A program made the translations under genes and the position numbers. This document shows, piece after piece, positions 1 to 9,002 of a stretch of 64,000 nucleotides of DNA; the stretch's first letter is position 1; every line of letters starts with the position of its first letter. The notes below the pieces were generated by a model. The model did not search any database, was not told the DNA's origin, and saw only the letters and a list, made by a program, of their open reading frames with translations. Origin of the DNA: Flavobacterium glycines (GTDB lineage: Bacteria; Bacteroidota; Bacteroidia; Flavobacteriales; Flavobacteriaceae); contig NZ_FNEO01000001.1 of assembly GCF_900100165.1 (NCBI RefSeq), positions 682,001 to 746,000 on the forward strand. Direction: 5' to 3'.

Positions 1-71
1 CCTAAATTACAATCGAATAACTAAAATTTTATCTCTTCCACCAACTGAAAACTGAACACTGACCACTTTTT

Positions 72-470
72 CTAAATCCCCTTTGCTTTCATTTCCAGAA
101 TCACATCCGAAGGATTCAGAAAAGTAGGTGCTTGTTCCGTGATGCTTCCGGCACGTTTTTTATTGAGTTTAAAAACTACGTCCTGTTCACTGGTGAATAA
201 CAAGGCGCTTAAAAAAGGCTTATTTATTAACGAAAACAAAATAGGATAGGTTTCCTCAAGAGAATAAAAACTTTCAGTCTCTTCGGTTTTAAAACGGCTT
301 ATAACCGACATTTTCATCACATCATTCTGTAGCAAAACCGGACGAACATAAACATTCTTGATTTCGGTATCACCAATAGTCTTTGCCAGCGTTAATTTGG
401 CAAAAGTTTTATCTTCTATACTTTGTTTTACTCTTTCCCAAAAAAGCGCAAAAATAGGCTCGTATGACAT
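72..470 (-). CDS. Conserved-looking hypothetical protein, 132 aa
   Basis: An intact soluble ORF with no signal peptide or membrane segment. I do not recognise a domain. The sequence is charged, with an internal FxLNKKRxG stretch near residue 100 and a C-terminal MKAKGI. The start at 470 lies 71 nt from the stop of the crotonase gene, with the same orientation, so cotranscription is possible. Codon use matches the neighbours, which argues for a real gene. Function cannot be inferred from sequence or context. Confidence 0.7.
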   Translation of the reverse strand: MSYEPIFALFWERVKQSIEDKTFAKLTLAKTIGDTEIKNVYVRPVLLQNDVMKMSVISRFKTEETESFYSLEETYPILFSLINKPFLSALLFTSEQDVVFKLNKKRAGSITEQAPTFLNPSDVILEMKAKGI

Positions 471-541
471 TTATTTTTTTGATTATTAATTTCTGAAAAA
501 CTGTTCCCGTCACTACAGGACTGAACACTGACCACTAAAAA

Positions 542-1324
542 CTATTCTCCTGTAAAAACGGCTTTTCTTTTTTCCAAAAAAGCTTTGGTTCCTTCTTTGA
601 AATCTTCGGTACCAAAACATTTTCCAAAGGATTTTATTTCGGTTTCAAAACCATTCTCCCCTTCTTTGTAATTGGCATTAACTGCATGAATCGCCATACT
701 AATAGCTGCCGGAGAATTTTTAATGATTTTTTGAGCTATTTCATTACAAAAAGAAACGAGTTCCTCTTGTTTTACCACGTGATTCACTAAGCCCATTCTA
801 TAGGCTTCTTCTGCCGAAATCATTCCTGCAGTAAGAATCATTTCCAGAGCACGTCCTTTACCTATCAATTGTGGTAAACGTTGTGTTCCTCCATAACCGG
901 GAATTACACCTAAGGACACTTCCGGCAATCCCATTTTTGCATTGTCTGAAACCACACGAATATGACAGGCCATAGCCAATTCTAATCCGCCTCCAAGAGC
1001 AAATCCATTGATAGCCGCGATAACAGGCACTTTTAAATTTTCAACAAAATTGAACAGGGTTTCCTGTCCCTGAGCCGATAATTGAATTCCTTCTTCTACT
1101 GAAAATTCGGCAAATTCAGCAATATCAGCACCTGCCACAAAAGCTTTCTCTCCACTACCCTTTAAAATAATGGCACGTATATCCTGATGTGTCTCTAATG
1201 TGGAAAAAGCATGATGCAATTCTTCGATGGTTACTTTATTTAAAGCATTTAATTTTTCAGGACGATTAATGGTGATGGTTGCAATATTATGCTCTTTTGC
1301 AATCAAAATGTTTTGGTAGCTCAT
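542..1324 (-). CDS. Enoyl-CoA hydratase/isomerase (crotonase family)
   Basis: A 260-residue protein of normal crotonase length. The oxyanion-hole segment AFVAGADIAEF is near residues 61-71. The two acids expected of a hydratase are present: Glu115 in GGGLELAMAC and Glu135 in GLPEVSLGVIPGYGGTQRL. It should hydrate trans-2-enoyl-CoA in fatty-acid beta-oxidation or a related acyl-CoA route in the cytoplasm. It lies 10 nt downstream of the histidine kinase gene on the same strand. Exact substrate (short-chain, or a 3-hydroxybutyryl-CoA dehydratase) cannot be told from sequence. Confidence 0.93.
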   Translation of the reverse strand: MSYQNILIAKEHNIATITINRPEKLNALNKVTIEELHHAFSTLETHQDIRAIILKGSGEKAFVAGADIAEFAEFSVEEGIQLSAQGQETLFNFVENLKVPVIAAINGFALGGGLELAMACHIRVVSDNAKMGLPEVSLGVIPGYGGTQRLPQLIGKGRALEMILTAGMISAEEAYRMGLVNHVVKQEELVSFCNEIAQKIIKNSPAAISMAIHAVNANYKEGENGFETEIKSFGKCFGTEDFKEGTKAFLEKRKAVFTGE

Positions 1325-1333
1325 TGTGTTGAT

Positions 1334-2806
1334 TTAAGAGTTAATAATGGGTAGCGAAACTGTAAAACGCGTTCCTTTGCCGTAAGTTGTTTCAAAGTTA
1401 ATACTGCCTTTATAGTTTTCGATAATGTTTTTTATAATCCCTAATCCTAATCCCATTCCACTGCTTTTAGTGGTAAACTTAGGCTCGAATATTCGATTGA
1501 TATCTTCTGCTCTTATTCCAATTCCGTTATCTTCAACAACAATTAACACATTATCATCCTCTTTTCTTACCGAAACAGCCACCCTCTTCTCCTCTTGTTG
1601 TTCAGGAATAGACTGAATTGCATTTTTTACTAAGTTAGTAATAATTCGGATTAATTGGGTACGATCGATCTTGGAAATTATCTCAGCTGCCTCACTTTCA
1701 AAAACAATCTGATTTTCATTAAAAATATCCAAAGCCAATTCGACAACCTCAACCACATTGAGGGTTTCATTTTGCTGTGCCGGCATCGAAGCAAAATTCG
1801 AAAATGCCGAAGCTACTGAATTCATCGTATCAATTTGCTGAATCAGCGTTTCGGAGTAATCCCTCATTTTTTGAACAATGTTAGGGTCTTCCGGATTAAA
1901 TCGACGTTGAAAACTCTGCACTGTCAATCGCATAGGCGTTAGCGGATTTTTAATCTCGTGTGCCACCTGTTTAGCCATTTCACGCCAGGCTTCTTCCCTT
2001 TCGCTTTGGGCTAATTTAACAGCACTTTTTTCCAGTTCATCCACCATTTGATTGTAACCATTAATCAACAAATTGATTTCTTTACTGCTGGCCGAAAGTA
2101 AAATCTTCTCGTTTTTTTTGTTCAAACGGGTTTCATTTAACTTATCGGATATAGTTTTCAATGACTTAGTAATATAAGACGAAAGAAAATAAGCCAAGGC
2201 AAAAGCCACTATGAGCATAAAAGAATATACCTGCCCCAAACGAATTAAAAAACTATTTAACTCTTTGTCATAAAAACCATCGTCCTCCTGATACGGCAGA
2301 TTTAAAACACCTAAAGGCTTAAATTTATCATCCTTGATTTGGGTAAACGAAGAACGATTTTTAATACCGTTGATGGTTTTAATATCCACATAACGTTTTT
2401 CGATTGAAGAGCGAACCAATTTAAGAATGTATTTCGGAATGGGAGGAGCACTTTTATCTACAGAAAAAGATTCTTTAGACGATTTCAACAATTTACCATC
2501 AAGGTCATAAATATTAATTTCAATATTATGAATATGCGCCAATTCATGGATTTTATCCTTAAAAATCAAATCCAAATTCTCAGTCGTCAATGGATAAGTT
2601 GTTGTAGAAAGGATATAATTAATATGCTCTTTAACCGCATTTTCTTTGCGTTCTAAGCGTTCACGATGGTATTCCTTAGCTTCATTTTTAAATTGAACAA
2701 TCGAAATAGAAGCTAATAAAACAGAAGCAACAATTATCACCACGATCATCGAAAGGAAAATTCGAATCCGTAATGAAAGCATGGATAATTTGAAGCTTTT
2801 TAGCAT
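1334..2806 (-). CDS. Membrane sensor histidine kinase (NtrY-like)
   Basis: A 490-residue membrane kinase. A first transmembrane helix (about 17-36) precedes a periplasmic domain of about 150 residues and a second helix (about 190-210). HAMP-like linker and HisKA follow, with the phospho-accepting His283 in VAHEIKNPLTPMRL. The catalytic ATPase domain has an N box (LVKNAIQSIP), G1 (VEDNGIGI), F box (FEPKFTTKSSGMG) and G2 (GLGLGII). The NPLTPMRL H-box resembles NtrY-type kinases. No response regulator is encoded next to it, so it is an orphan within this window. Signal unknown. Confidence 0.93.
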   Translation of the reverse strand: MLKSFKLSMLSLRIRIFLSMIVVIIVASVLLASISIVQFKNEAKEYHRERLERKENAVKEHINYILSTTTYPLTTENLDLIFKDKIHELAHIHNIEINIYDLDGKLLKSSKESFSVDKSAPPIPKYILKLVRSSIEKRYVDIKTINGIKNRSSFTQIKDDKFKPLGVLNLPYQEDDGFYDKELNSFLIRLGQVYSFMLIVAFALAYFLSSYITKSLKTISDKLNETRLNKKNEKILLSASSKEINLLINGYNQMVDELEKSAVKLAQSEREEAWREMAKQVAHEIKNPLTPMRLTVQSFQRRFNPEDPNIVQKMRDYSETLIQQIDTMNSVASAFSNFASMPAQQNETLNVVEVVELALDIFNENQIVFESEAAEIISKIDRTQLIRIITNLVKNAIQSIPEQQEEKRVAVSVRKEDDNVLIVVEDNGIGIRAEDINRIFEPKFTTKSSGMGLGLGIIKNIIENYKGSINFETTYGKGTRFTVSLPIINS

Positions 2807-2815
2807 ATTTTTTTT

Positions 2816-2860
2816 AGTATTCAGTGTTCAGAATTTAGTGTTCAGCGCCAACTGAATACT
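2816..2860. repeat. Palindromic spacer built from CAGTGTTCAG-type words
   Basis: The gap between the kinase gene and hemJ contains AGTATTCAGTGTTCA (2816-2830) and its inverted counterpart ACTGAATACT (2851-2860). The same word family recurs near 41-72, 505-540, 29015-29055 and 54617-54682. It can fold as a hairpin. Role unknown. Confidence 0.6.
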
Positions 2861-2862
2861 GC

Positions 2863-3420
2863 TTACTGCCTACTGTTTTTCTCTCTTATTCTCTTGTAAA
2901 ATTTAAAACCCAGCATAATTAAAACCGAGAATAATACAATCCCGATAACGCCATAAATCCAATTTACAGCATTTTTTAATACAACTAAAAAAACAACAGC
3001 AAAAAGAATAATGGTAGCTCCTTCATTCCATAATCGCATGAAATTAGTAGAATAGTTTACCTCATCATTTTGTAATTGTTTAAATATCTGATGGCATTTT
3101 AAATGATACAAATACAGCACAAAAACAAAGCCAAGTTTTACATGCATCCACGGCATTTGTAACCAGGCATTACCTGTAGATGTAAACAACAGCATCCAAA
3201 AAGCAAAAAAACTGGCTAAAACCGCCGATGGCCAAGTGATAATATACCACAGGCGATAACTCATGATTTTGAATTGTTTTTGCAAAATTTCCTTTTCCGG
3301 CGAAGGTTTATCTGCCGCTTCAATTTGGTACACAAACAAACGCACAATATAAAATAAACCCGCAAACCAGGTAATTACAAAGATTAAATGAAGTGACTTT
3401 AGGTAATTGTAATACTCCAT
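2863..3420 (-). CDS. hemJ: Protoporphyrinogen IX oxidase HemJ (CopD/UPF0093 family)
   Basis: A 185-residue integral membrane protein with four to five predicted helices. HemJ hallmarks are visible: the N-terminal helix with His11 (LKSLHLIFVITWFAGLFY), the RLWYIITWPSAV helix and the HVKL motif (His93, Lys95). HemJ oxidises protoporphyrinogen IX to protoporphyrin IX at the inner membrane and replaces HemG/HemY in many bacteria. Its position two genes downstream of ferrochelatase supports the call, since it makes HemH's substrate. No other protoporphyrinogen oxidase is present in the window. Confidence 0.92.
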   Translation of the reverse strand: MEYYNYLKSLHLIFVITWFAGLFYIVRLFVYQIEAADKPSPEKEILQKQFKIMSYRLWYIITWPSAVLASFFAFWMLLFTSTGNAWLQMPWMHVKLGFVFVLYLYHLKCHQIFKQLQNDEVNYSTNFMRLWNEGATIILFAVVFLVVLKNAVNWIYGVIGIVLFSVLIMLGFKFYKRIREKNSRQ

Positions 3421-3426
3421 AGAAAT

Positions 3427-3945
3427 TTAATCAATTAGAACTGGTTTAGAATTTTTAGGAATTTTTAAGTCTGAATTGAAATTAGGAAAAATCAGTTTCT
3501 TATTTTCATCATTTAACATATGAGATTCTATAAAAAACCATCTTCTACCATTATCTTTAGATACTGCTAACAAGTAATACGTAGCTTCTACTCTCCCTTT
3601 TGGGGTTTTAATTATTGTTTTTTTAGGCACAATACAATGAAGTTCTTTTCCGGCATTATAAATTCTTTGTGGTTCACCTAAAATTTGATTTTCAAACACA
3701 TACCCTTCTTTTTTCATTTTATCCAAAGTGTTTTTCATCAAGGAAAACAACTTTTCTCTTCCTCCTCCAATTTCTATTACTTTTGGATAAGTGTAATCTA
3801 AAATTTTATTATAATCACTATTTTTCATAGCACTAATAATAATTTCACAATCACTTTTAATTTTACTTGAAAATTGATTTTGAGAAAACGCACAATTACA
3901 TACTAGAAAAATAAAAATATAAAACTTTTTCATAAGTAAATCCAT
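3427..3945 (-). CDS. Secreted hypothetical protein between hemH and hemJ
   Basis: About 172 residues from the preferred ATG at 3945, which sits 2 nt after the hemH stop; an in-frame ATG at 3960 lies inside hemH and is less likely. A Sec signal peptide (KKFYIFIFLVCNCAFSQ) ends near residue 20 and a 150-residue periplasmic domain follows. The family is not recognised. Spacing shows cotranscription with hemH and hemJ, 6 nt from the latter. A role in heme synthesis is not implied by any motif; it may simply be operon cargo. Confidence 0.8.
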   Translation of the reverse strand: MDLLMKKFYIFIFLVCNCAFSQNQFSSKIKSDCEIIISAMKNSDYNKILDYTYPKVIEIGGGREKLFSLMKNTLDKMKKEGYVFENQILGEPQRIYNAGKELHCIVPKKTIIKTPKGRVEATYYLLAVSKDNGRRWFFIESHMLNDENKKLIFPNFNSDLKIPKNSKPVLID

Positions 3946-3947
3946 AG

Positions 3948-4961
3948 CTATTTCGCCCAATTGTTAATCCAATTCCCCACCGTTTGACACCATTGATCGT
4001 CGTCATTCAAACAAGGAATAGCTAAGAATTCTTCACCTCCGTTTTCTTCAAATTCTTCTTTGGCGCGCATAGCAATTTCCTCTAAGGTTTCCAAACAATC
4101 GGATACAAAAGCAGGTGTTACCACTGCTAATTTTTTGATTCCTTTAGCAGGCATTTTATTGATTTCAACATCGGTATACGGTTCCAGCCATTTATCACCT
4201 GCTAATCGGGATTGAAATGTCAGACTGTATTTGTCCTGAGGAATTCCTAATTGTTCAATTACCAGTTTCGTAGTTTCATAACACTGATGACGGTAACAAA
4301 ATTCATGCGCAGGAGAAGGCGTATTACAACACGAACCATCTATTTTACAATGGGATTTGGTTACATCGGTTTTGCGAATGTGACGCTCCGGAATTCCGTG
4401 ATACGAAAACAACAAATGATCATAATCAAAACCTTCCAGATGCTTTTTCATTGAATCAGCTAAGTTTTTGATGTAATCGGGTTTATTATAAAAAGCCGGA
4501 ACATCTGTAAAAGTCATTTGAGGAAATTTCTTTTTGCGAATTTCTTCTGCTTTCACTAAAATTGTTAAAGTTGAAGCCATTGCATATTGCGGATACAACG
4601 GAAAAAGCAACACTTCAGTAACGCCTTTATCGTGTAATTCCTGTAAACCTTTTTCAATTGTCATGGTTCCATAACGCATAGCCAGTGCCACAGGAACATT
4701 AACCAATGGTTGTACTTTTTGCTGCATTCTTTCTGAAAGAACTACTAGCGGTGAACCTTCATCCCACCAAATTTTGGCATAAGCATGTGCTGATTCCTCT
4801 GGTCTTTTTCTCAAAATAATACCACGAACTAATAAGGCACGCAACAAATACGGAACATCAATTACGTATTTGTCCATTAAAAATTCGTCTAAATATGGTT
4901 TTACATCTTTGGGGGTTGGACTTTCTGGTGAACCAAGATTAACTAATAATACTCCTTTCAT
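3948..4961 (-). CDS. hemH: Ferrochelatase
   Basis: A 337-residue cytoplasmic enzyme that inserts Fe2+ into protoporphyrin IX. The catalytic His188 lies in FSYHGIPERHI and the second signature is SRLAGDKWLEPYTD (251-264). The acidic helix CLETLEEI carries the conserved Glu pair. A Cys-rich insert, CCNTPSPAHEFCYRHQC (211-227), is typical of Bacteroidota ferrochelatases. It heads the hemH-hypothetical-hemJ operon. A TACTTTTG box lies about 65 nt upstream. Confidence 0.97.
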   Translation of the reverse strand: MKGVLLVNLGSPESPTPKDVKPYLDEFLMDKYVIDVPYLLRALLVRGIILRKRPEESAHAYAKIWWDEGSPLVVLSERMQQKVQPLVNVPVALAMRYGTMTIEKGLQELHDKGVTEVLLFPLYPQYAMASTLTILVKAEEIRKKKFPQMTFTDVPAFYNKPDYIKNLADSMKKHLEGFDYDHLLFSYHGIPERHIRKTDVTKSHCKIDGSCCNTPSPAHEFCYRHQCYETTKLVIEQLGIPQDKYSLTFQSRLAGDKWLEPYTDVEINKMPAKGIKKLAVVTPAFVSDCLETLEEIAMRAKEEFEENGGEEFLAIPCLNDDDQWCQTVGNWINNWAK

Positions 4962-4974
4962 ATTTTGTTTTTTT

Positions 4975-5005
4975 AACCCTGTCAGGGTTTTAAACGCTGA
5001 CAGGG
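4975..5005. repeat. Nested inverted repeat CCCTGTCAGGG
   Basis: AACCCTGTCAGGGTT (4975-4989) is itself near-palindromic. It is followed by CTGACAGGG (4997-5005), which can pair with CCCTGTCAG. It lies between the hemH start and its likely promoter box, hence inside the probable hemH 5' UTR. It could be a spacer repeat or an RNA structure affecting hemH. Confidence 0.6.
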
Positions 5006-5025
5006 CTGTGTGTTTAAATTTTCGT

Positions 5026-5033
5026 CAAAAGTA
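5026..5033 (-). promoter_or_regulatory. Putative -7 box TACTTTTG for hemH
   Basis: The plus strand reads CAAAAGTA, so the minus strand carries TACTTTTG, matching the Bacteroidota -7 consensus TAnnTTTG. It lies about 65 nt before the hemH start. A -33 TTG at the right spacing was not seen. Confidence 0.5.
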
Positions 5034-5106
5034 GTACAAGCCACTTTTTAGAAACATGATAATTGTTATTTTTTATTTATTGTTTAATTTAAAAAATCAA
5101 TTCCTA

Positions 5107-5973
5107 CTATGCATTTGGATTGATTGACATGAGATATTTTTTGGGAGTGGTTCCAAATTTCTTCTTAAAAGCCGAAATAAAATGACTTCCCGTACTGTAA
5201 CCAATTTTTAAACCTACTTCGTTTACATTATACGAACCACTATCGAGCAATTTTCTGGCAAAATCCATTTTGTAATCAAACAAAAAACCATAAACCGTAT
5301 CACCATAAATTTGTTTGAAACCCATTTTTAACTTCTTCAAATTCAACCCAACCTGATCGGCTAATTCCGGCAAACCGGGTGGTTCAGCCATATTAGCTAT
5401 GATAATTTCTTTGGCCTTTTTAATTTTCAATACATTTTCTTCATCGACTAAAAACGGACATTGTTCCGCATTTGGATCTTCATTTCGATTGAAAAAAAGA
5501 CTCAACAACTCGTATCCTTTGCCTTTGTAATATAAATTTTTGATGGAAGGATTCAGATTGTAGTGAAACATCTGATTTAAAACAATTGCCATCGACGGAC
5601 TGATATCACTTTCGTTATAATATTTTTTATCCTGATTTTCCTTGCTTAAAAAAGGAATATGCTCGGCATCACTGGTAAACAATCCGTGAAATTTTTTAAT
5701 AGAAACAAAAATAGAAATCAACCAGGATTTTGGTGCAATCTGAACGTTTAAAGGCAATTCTTTTTCAGTATTATAAAACAGTAAAGCCTTTTCTTCCTTG
5801 AGATTAAGCACATAATTACCTTGGTTAAAAATATAATTGGCACTTCCTTTTAATCCAAAATGAAATTGTATCAAACCCAATTGAACAGGACGCTGAAAAG
5901 TTAAAACCTCATCGGTATTATTTTGAAAACGAATCAAAATAAAATCATCGTCAATTTTTATTTCTTCCTCCAT
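5107..5973 (-). CDS. AraC-family transcriptional regulator
   Basis: A 288-residue protein. The C-terminal 95 residues form the double helix-turn-helix of AraC/XylS regulators: first HTH near LPELADQVGLNLKKLKMGFKQ, second near VNEVGLKIGYSTGSHFISAFKK, ending FGTTPKKYL. The N-terminal 190 residues are an unrecognised sensor domain. It sits between the hemH operon and the hemA cluster region, making it a candidate regulator of heme or iron genes. That link is positional inference only. Confidence 0.92.
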   Translation of the reverse strand: MEEEIKIDDDFILIRFQNNTDEVLTFQRPVQLGLIQFHFGLKGSANYIFNQGNYVLNLKEEKALLFYNTEKELPLNVQIAPKSWLISIFVSIKKFHGLFTSDAEHIPFLSKENQDKKYYNESDISPSMAIVLNQMFHYNLNPSIKNLYYKGKGYELLSLFFNRNEDPNAEQCPFLVDEENVLKIKKAKEIIIANMAEPPGLPELADQVGLNLKKLKMGFKQIYGDTVYGFLFDYKMDFARKLLDSGSYNVNEVGLKIGYSTGSHFISAFKKKFGTTPKKYLMSINPNA

Positions 5974-6097
5974 ATTTTATGCAACTTAATGTAGTCGTTT
6001 TTAATTAAACGTCTCATTTGGTGTTTCAAAATTAAATCTTTTTCATGGTTTATCGTTTACTTGACACAAATTATTACATAATCTTTAATTTTATAGT

Positions 6098-6637
6098 TTA
6101 TCTCAAAACAGCGGTCAGCTGAATTGCTACCTTATTAGCCACTTTATTCTTAACTATTGCCGGTATTGAGATATCAAAATCACTTGCATTAACCCAAAAA
6201 TTTGTCTGTAGATTCACCCCCGATGTTGTTTTACACATTTTAGCCGAAGCTTTAATAGCGACACTTTTTCCGTGAAGCTCTAACTTACCGTTGATTACAA
6301 AATCTTTGGGAGTTGCTGTTAGACTATTAACTTCAAATCCTTCTATTTTCCCTTTAAATATTGCTTTAGGATATCGGTCGCTTTCTACATAATTCTCGTT
6401 AAAATGTTCTTCCATCAGCGCGACTTTAAATCGAAAAGCTTTCATTAATGCTAAACTGGCTATTTCTCCTGTTTCAGTATTTACAACCACAGTTACATTA
6501 TTATTGATCGCTTTTACTTCTTCAAAGGAAGGTACCGAAGCCTCAAAAATAACATTGGCTGATTTACTCATTATTTTTCCCTGTGCCATTATAAAATTAG
6601 ACAGAAGAAAAATACTAATTACAATTATTTTTTTCAT
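6098..6637 (-). CDS. YceI-family periplasmic protein
   Basis: About 179 residues from the ATG at 6637 (MKKIIVIS...); the ATG three codons upstream is less likely because the signal peptide starts at the second. A Sec signal (to about residue 20, IMAQG) is followed by a lipocalin-like YceI fold with the typical LMKAFRFKVALMEEHFNENYVESDRYP stretch split around residues 65-95. YceI proteins bind polyisoprenoids or other amphiphiles in the periplasm. It lies 17 nt downstream of a cytochrome c gene, suggesting a shared electron-transfer or lipid role. Confidence 0.88.
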   Translation of the reverse strand: MKKIIVISIFLLSNFIMAQGKIMSKSANVIFEASVPSFEEVKAINNNVTVVVNTETGEIASLALMKAFRFKVALMEEHFNENYVESDRYPKAIFKGKIEGFEVNSLTATPKDFVINGKLELHGKSVAIKASAKMCKTTSGVNLQTNFWVNASDFDISIPAIVKNKVANKVAIQLTAVLR

Positions 6638-6654
6638 TTCTTCCATTCTTTAAA

Positions 6655-7023
6655 TTATTCCTCTAAAAGTCCGTCTTGCTGCCATTTAGCGACCACATCT
6701 ATTGTTGTCTGAGGCAGTCTTGGACCGCCCTGAGGCATGAGTAAACTATTTCCGTTATTTAAAGAAATCCGATTCAACAAACCACGATTTTGCATTGCAT
6801 TTTTCACCTGAGAGTAGGTCACTAAAGACATCGGAGCACCATTTGCAGGTGTTGCTCCATGACAGGAAATACAATTATTGTCAATAATCGATTTTACATT
6901 TTGCTTATACGTAACAACACCTTGAATAGGCGTATTATCCATTAAAGTTTCCGAATTCTCATTAGAACATGCCATTAAAAAGCCTGAAAAAATTAGCAGC
7001 GAAAAAAGATTTTTTGGTTTCAT
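6655..7023 (-). CDS. Small c-type cytochrome lipoprotein
   Basis: A 122-residue protein. A lipoprotein signal ends at Cys19 (GFLMAC). One heme-binding CISCH is at 51-55 and a likely axial Met97 lies in LLMPQGGPR. It should be a membrane-tethered mono-heme electron carrier on the outer face of the cytoplasmic membrane or in the outer membrane. It is transcribed with the YceI gene and divergently from the OB-fold gene at 7172. Confidence 0.9.
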   Translation of the reverse strand: MKPKNLFSLLIFSGFLMACSNENSETLMDNTPIQGVVTYKQNVKSIIDNNCISCHGATPANGAPMSLVTYSQVKNAMQNRGLLNRISLNNGNSLLMPQGGPRLPQTTIDVVAKWQQDGLLEE

Positions 7024-7171
7024 AACAAATTGATTTATAGTTTAAAAATGCTTTGTAATTCATATACGCTGAAATGATATATCTGGTTTTCACGAAACAA
7101 TTCTTTTTTCAAACAAAACCAATCTTTCTCTTTTTCCGTAGATAATCCTGAAGACCTAAACAACCCATCTT

Positions 7172-7567
7172 ATGAACAAAAAGATACTACTTGGAATTTT
7201 AATCCTGCTGATAGCTGGCATTTTTATCTATCGCTACACCTATCAGGATCATCGGAATATTAGCAGCGAAAAGGCAACTTACACCCTTACTATTGCTGTA
7301 TTAGAAAAAGAATTTGCTGCAAATGACAGTCTGGCTTCAGCCAAATACCAAGACCAAACCATTGCACTCTCGGCTCAGATAACCGAAGTTGATTTTGAAA
7401 ACAAAGCCGTTATTCTCAACCAAAAATTGTATGCTGTTTTTGACAGTTTGCCAAAAAATATCATTCCCGGAAAAACACTAAAAATCAAAGGACGCTTTTT
7501 AGGTTATGATGAACTATTGGAAGAATTTAAAATGGATCAATGCACAATTGTAAATCCTAAAAACTAA
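7172..7567 (+). CDS. Membrane-anchored OB-fold protein (tRNA_anti-like)
   Basis: 131 residues. One N-terminal helix (4-22) anchors an extracytoplasmic domain. The pattern IALSAQITEVDFENKAVIL followed by IIPGKTLKIKGRFLGYDEL is characteristic of the small OB-fold family (PF12869-like) common in Bacteroidota. Function is unknown; the family often sits beside cytochrome and YceI genes. It begins an apparent four-gene plus-strand operon ending at 9584. Confidence 0.75.
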   Translation: MNKKILLGILILLIAGIFIYRYTYQDHRNISSEKATYTLTIAVLEKEFAANDSLASAKYQDQTIALSAQITEVDFENKAVILNQKLYAVFDSLPKNIIPGKTLKIKGRFLGYDELLEEFKMDQCTIVNPKN

Positions 7568-7588
7568 CAATCCTAAAAAATATATTTT

Positions 7589-8428
7589 ATGAAAAAATTC
7601 ATTCTATTTCTGTTATTGTTTCCGGTAGTAAGCTTTTCACAAGATGATTTGTTAGCCGGAACAGACACAATCCGAATTAAAGAAAAAGTTGTATCAGCCT
7701 TTAAAGGCTTAAAAATTGTCAATTTGGAATCGACAAAACTGGCGGCAAAAGGCGATTTGTATTTTATCGTTGCCCACAGGTTTGGTTCCGTAAAAGATGG
7801 ATTCGAAGGTTTCTTTGGACTGGATAATGCCAATACCCAACTAAAATTTGTTTACGGATTAACCGATTATTTGACAATAAGTGCCGCCAGAAACGAACAA
7901 GCCTATGATTTTGCTACGAAATACACTTTAGTTAGCCAAAAAGCAGAAGGTTTTCCATTTAGCATAGCTGGATTTACAAGTTTAGCCATCAATAATAAAA
8001 TAAAAGAAAGTTTGTATCCAAAACTCACTTTTGACGACAGACTAACGTATTTACAACAACTATTAATTTCCCGAAAATTTTCAGAAAAACTATCCTTAGA
8101 AATAGCACCTACTATCTTTCATGAAAATTTTGTCGACAATCCACAGCAAGATAACACACAATACGCCATCGGAATTGGAGGACGTTACAAATTATCCAAA
8201 CGATGGTCACTTAATATGGATTATGCGGCACATTTAAACCGAGCTTCTAATTCAATTTATAAAAACCCACTCTCAATAGGTTTTGACTTAGAAACCGGCG
8301 GACACGTTTTCCAAATGCATTTCACCAGTTCGCAAGGCATTCATGAAGCCGGATTCCTGGGGCAAACCACTGGCGATTGGACTAAAGGCAATGTGTTCTT
8401 TGGATTTAATCTGCTTCGCGTTTTTTAA
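7589..8428 (+). CDS. DUF5777-like outer-membrane beta-barrel protein
   Basis: 279 residues with a signal peptide (cleavage near VSFSQ, residue 18). Alternating amphipathic strands run throughout and the protein ends in an aromatic residue (NLLRVF), as expected of an outer-membrane barrel. The segments LYFIVAHRFGSVKDGFEGFFGLDNANTQ (around residues 57-84) and GLTDYLTISAARNEQ match the DUF5777 family as I recall it. It lies 21 nt after the OB-fold gene. A porin-like or metal-related role is possible but unproven. Confidence 0.82.
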   Translation: MKKFILFLLLFPVVSFSQDDLLAGTDTIRIKEKVVSAFKGLKIVNLESTKLAAKGDLYFIVAHRFGSVKDGFEGFFGLDNANTQLKFVYGLTDYLTISAARNEQAYDFATKYTLVSQKAEGFPFSIAGFTSLAINNKIKESLYPKLTFDDRLTYLQQLLISRKFSEKLSLEIAPTIFHENFVDNPQQDNTQYAIGIGGRYKLSKRWSLNMDYAAHLNRASNSIYKNPLSIGFDLETGGHVFQMHFTSSQGIHEAGFLGQTTGDWTKGNVFFGFNLLRVF

Positions 8429-8549
8429 AAACACAATTATTGTCCAATCTTTCAGTATTTGAATTCATTCTAAATTACATCTTTTTGCAAATAAAACAAA
8501 ACCAAACAAAAAGAACTACCGTAAATAAATTTTCAAAAACCCACCGATT

Positions 8550-8984
8550 ATGAAAACTTATAAAATCATTAAAAAAGGATTAGTACTTGTTGCCGGAATT
8601 GCATTGCTTTTCATTGTCATTTTACTTTTCCACATTATTACTGCTAAACCAGCCGTTTATGAAACACCTAACTTACAGGTAAGCCGAATTGATTTTAAAT
8701 CAAATATCGACTCAGCGCAGGCAAAACAAATTTGTACCGATTTGAGATCCATAAAAGGTTTAACCTCTGATTCTATCATTGTAAAAAGAAATGTTGTAGT
8801 CTATTTTCACAACAATAAAATTACCAACTCTGAGAAAGTTTTTAATGAACTCATGAGCAAAAGACCTTATGAAGCACATCGCTTCATCGTACCGGCTAAC
8901 CTGGCCAACAAAGAAGTTTGTCCAATGGATCAAAATAGTTTCAGTTATAAATTATCTAAAACCATAAATCAATTTTTTAATTAA
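8550..8984 (+). CDS. Membrane-anchored HMA-like small protein
   Basis: 144 residues. One N-terminal helix (about 12-32) precedes a domain with the order strand-helix-strand (SRIDF, DSAQAKQICTDLRSIKG, IIVKRNVVVYFHNNK), resembling a ferredoxin-like heavy-metal-associated fold but without the CxxC motif. A lone Cys lies near residue 121 (KEVCPMD). It falls between the DUF5777 barrel and the globin-like lipoprotein on the same strand. Function unknown. Confidence 0.7.
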   Translation: MKTYKIIKKGLVLVAGIALLFIVILLFHIITAKPAVYETPNLQVSRIDFKSNIDSAQAKQICTDLRSIKGLTSDSIIVKRNVVVYFHNNKITNSEKVFNELMSKRPYEAHRFIVPANLANKEVCPMDQNSFSYKLSKTINQFFN

Positions 8985-9002
8985 TCTTTAAATTCAATTA
9001 TC